From contig NW_020825343.1 of NCBI RefSeq assembly GCF_003286085.1, positions 620,001 to 684,000 of the forward strand: a DNA stretch of 64,000 nucleotides, in the 5' to 3' direction. Numbering within the stretch: the first letter of the stretch is position 1; every line of letters begins with the position of its first letter. This DNA comes from Drosophila persimilis (taxonomy: Eukaryota; Arthropoda; Insecta; Diptera; Drosophilidae). The position numbers and the translations under genes were made by a program. Shown here one piece after another: positions 62,797 to 64,000 of this stretch. The notes below the pieces were generated by a model, which was given only the letters and a program-made list of their open reading frames with translations, did no database searches and was not told where the DNA came from.

Positions 62797-62817
62797 AATA
62801 AAGTTGTTAACTTTATT
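62797..62817. repeat. Perfect 9-bp inverted repeat, three-base loop
   Basis: AATAAAGTT and AACTTTATT surround GTT. Beyond one C-A mismatch, three further T-A pairs extend the stem. Confidence 0.85.
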
Positions 62818-62970
62818 AAAATTTTTGCTCAGCAAGAAAAGTTGTGCAAAAGCCAGCCGAGCAGAGAATTACTATGAGAAAATACTTTCGACGACGTCCA
62901 TAAATTGACAATTTAAGTTCGAGTTGAGAAAAGGGCACCCAGAGAAGTGACGCAAGGGAGAGAATGATTG

Positions 62971-62989
62971 AGTGAGAGAGAGAGAGAGA
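62971..62989 (+). repeat. (GA)n tract
   Basis: A GA run in a wider purine-rich region. Confidence 0.85.
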
Positions 62990-63306
62990 TCAACTAGCGA
63001 AAAGTTGAGGAGAGAAATTGCGCATCAATGAAGCATAAATGCATAATGCCAAAGGCAAGTCTAACTAATAAATGTTCAACAATGAAAGGGGCAGCGTCAG
63101 TGGCAGGACACTCATCCTTGTCATGGTTCAGGTTCTGCTACCACTCCTTCTTCTGCATCTGGTCCTGCTCCTTTATGGCCATCATCGTTACATGCTAAAT
63201 TACACGCCAAATTGCGCACAGCCAGCCCTTTTGCCTTATTGATTCCGAGAGCAAGAATTCAGCTCTGAATCTGACTCTGAATCTAAATCGAAATCGGAAT
63301 GGAAAT

Positions 63307-63330
63307 GGGTATGGGTATGGGTACGGGTAT
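63307..63330 (+). repeat. (GGGTAT)4 hexamer repeat
   Basis: Three GGGTAT units and one GGGTAC unit, preceded by AATCGGAATGGAAAT-like variants. Confidence 0.92.
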
Positions 63331-64000
63331 AGCAATGGGTAGCCGTAACCAAAATCCAAAGTGCTGGCCACTTGTGCCATAAACAAATCAAATATTTCTC
63401 ATATTTCTCCGATTTTTACGCATAAATGCATCGCCGGAGAAGCAGTTTGCAAGGCAGCTGGAAAATGTGTTGCATGCAGCCAGGTGAGGCTTGGCGAAAC
63501 GAAAAGAAATGCATAGTTAAAGTTGGCATTTTCCCTATTTCCCATTCCCATTCCCGTTGCCATTTTCTATGTGTGAGTTGTACTCATAAATTCATCATTT
63601 AATCAGTGGAGAGAGGGAGGTGAACAGTAGTCATCGATAGCCAGCCAGCATCGTTTTACGGCTCAATGGCCATCAGATTTATTGAGCGCGTTTTGCTGGT
63701 TTGGGCTGCGGATTTGGACCATAATACGGATTCGTCCTCCTCATCGTACGTACTCACAAATCCCCCTTTGGCAAATCAAAGACAAGAGAGGAAGGAAAGA
63801 GGTCGGAAAGGAAAGGCTGGCTAGCTGGAAGGGAATAAAAACTATACGCTTTTTTTCAATACTTAGCTTTCTTTATGACAGATCGTTTCTGTAGTTGCTG
63901 TATGATATGATGATTTGATCAAATAATAATACCTTCTACAAGGTCATTGCAGCAAGGTTATTGTACAGACAAAACAGTTGAGCAGATACGATTTTTCTCT

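Larger units (their letters stand above)
60421..64000. other. Noncoding DNA with microsatellites
   Basis: No gene is supported. It has a long CA tract, GT and GA tracts, a GGGTAT hexamer run and an AATAAAGTT inverted repeat at 62797-62817. 62740-63010 is purine-rich. Confidence 0.7.

Overview
This 64 kb window looks like animal, most probably Drosophila, noncoding DNA, and I find no gene in it that I can name. No open frame carries a domain I recognise. The long open frames are low-complexity readings of microsatellites or fall within what chance gives. There is no tRNA, rRNA or snRNA that I can support. AT-rich unique stretches rich in TTAATTA/AAATTTAA strings, (CA)n/(GA)n/(CAG)n tracts and many copies of the palindrome TACATATGTA fit a fly intron or intergenic region. 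The very dense simple repeats make me think of the obscura group, but that is a guess. The likeliest setting is one or more giant introns, or a gene desert beside a developmental or neural gene.

Layout. 1-1469 is unique noncoding DNA. 1470-1916 is a sharply bounded GC-rich island that looks like a piece of a dispersed element. 1917-7300 is unique DNA with an 88-nt imperfect hairpin (4821-4908), a cluster of CGATA motifs (5576-5614) and dense triplet and CA repeats. 7301-19860 alternates purine-rich or simple-repeat DNA with AT-rich quieter stretches (8031-8390, 14160-14900, 17890-18500). 19860-36520 continues in the same way, with a 205-bp-spaced direct repeat near 23 kb, a perfect 11-bp-arm inverted repeat at 29977-30005 and a triple CAGCTG tract at 33442. 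36530-49320 is mostly unique DNA with hexamer repeats, a G-quadruplex motif (47088-47110) and a second CGATA/DRE cluster (46501-46737). 49618-50061 is a probable 444-bp nonautonomous DNA transposon with degenerate terminal inverted repeats. 50062-64000 is again unique DNA with microsatellites. It contains one weak coding candidate on the minus strand near 60 kb.

Because no genes were identified, nothing can be said about genes working together. What stands out is structural: a small TIR element, several near-perfect inverted repeats, possible boundary-factor motif clusters, and an unusually varied set of hexanucleotide mini-repeats through the whole window. I did not find a new biological system. 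The findings list the few places where one could still hide.
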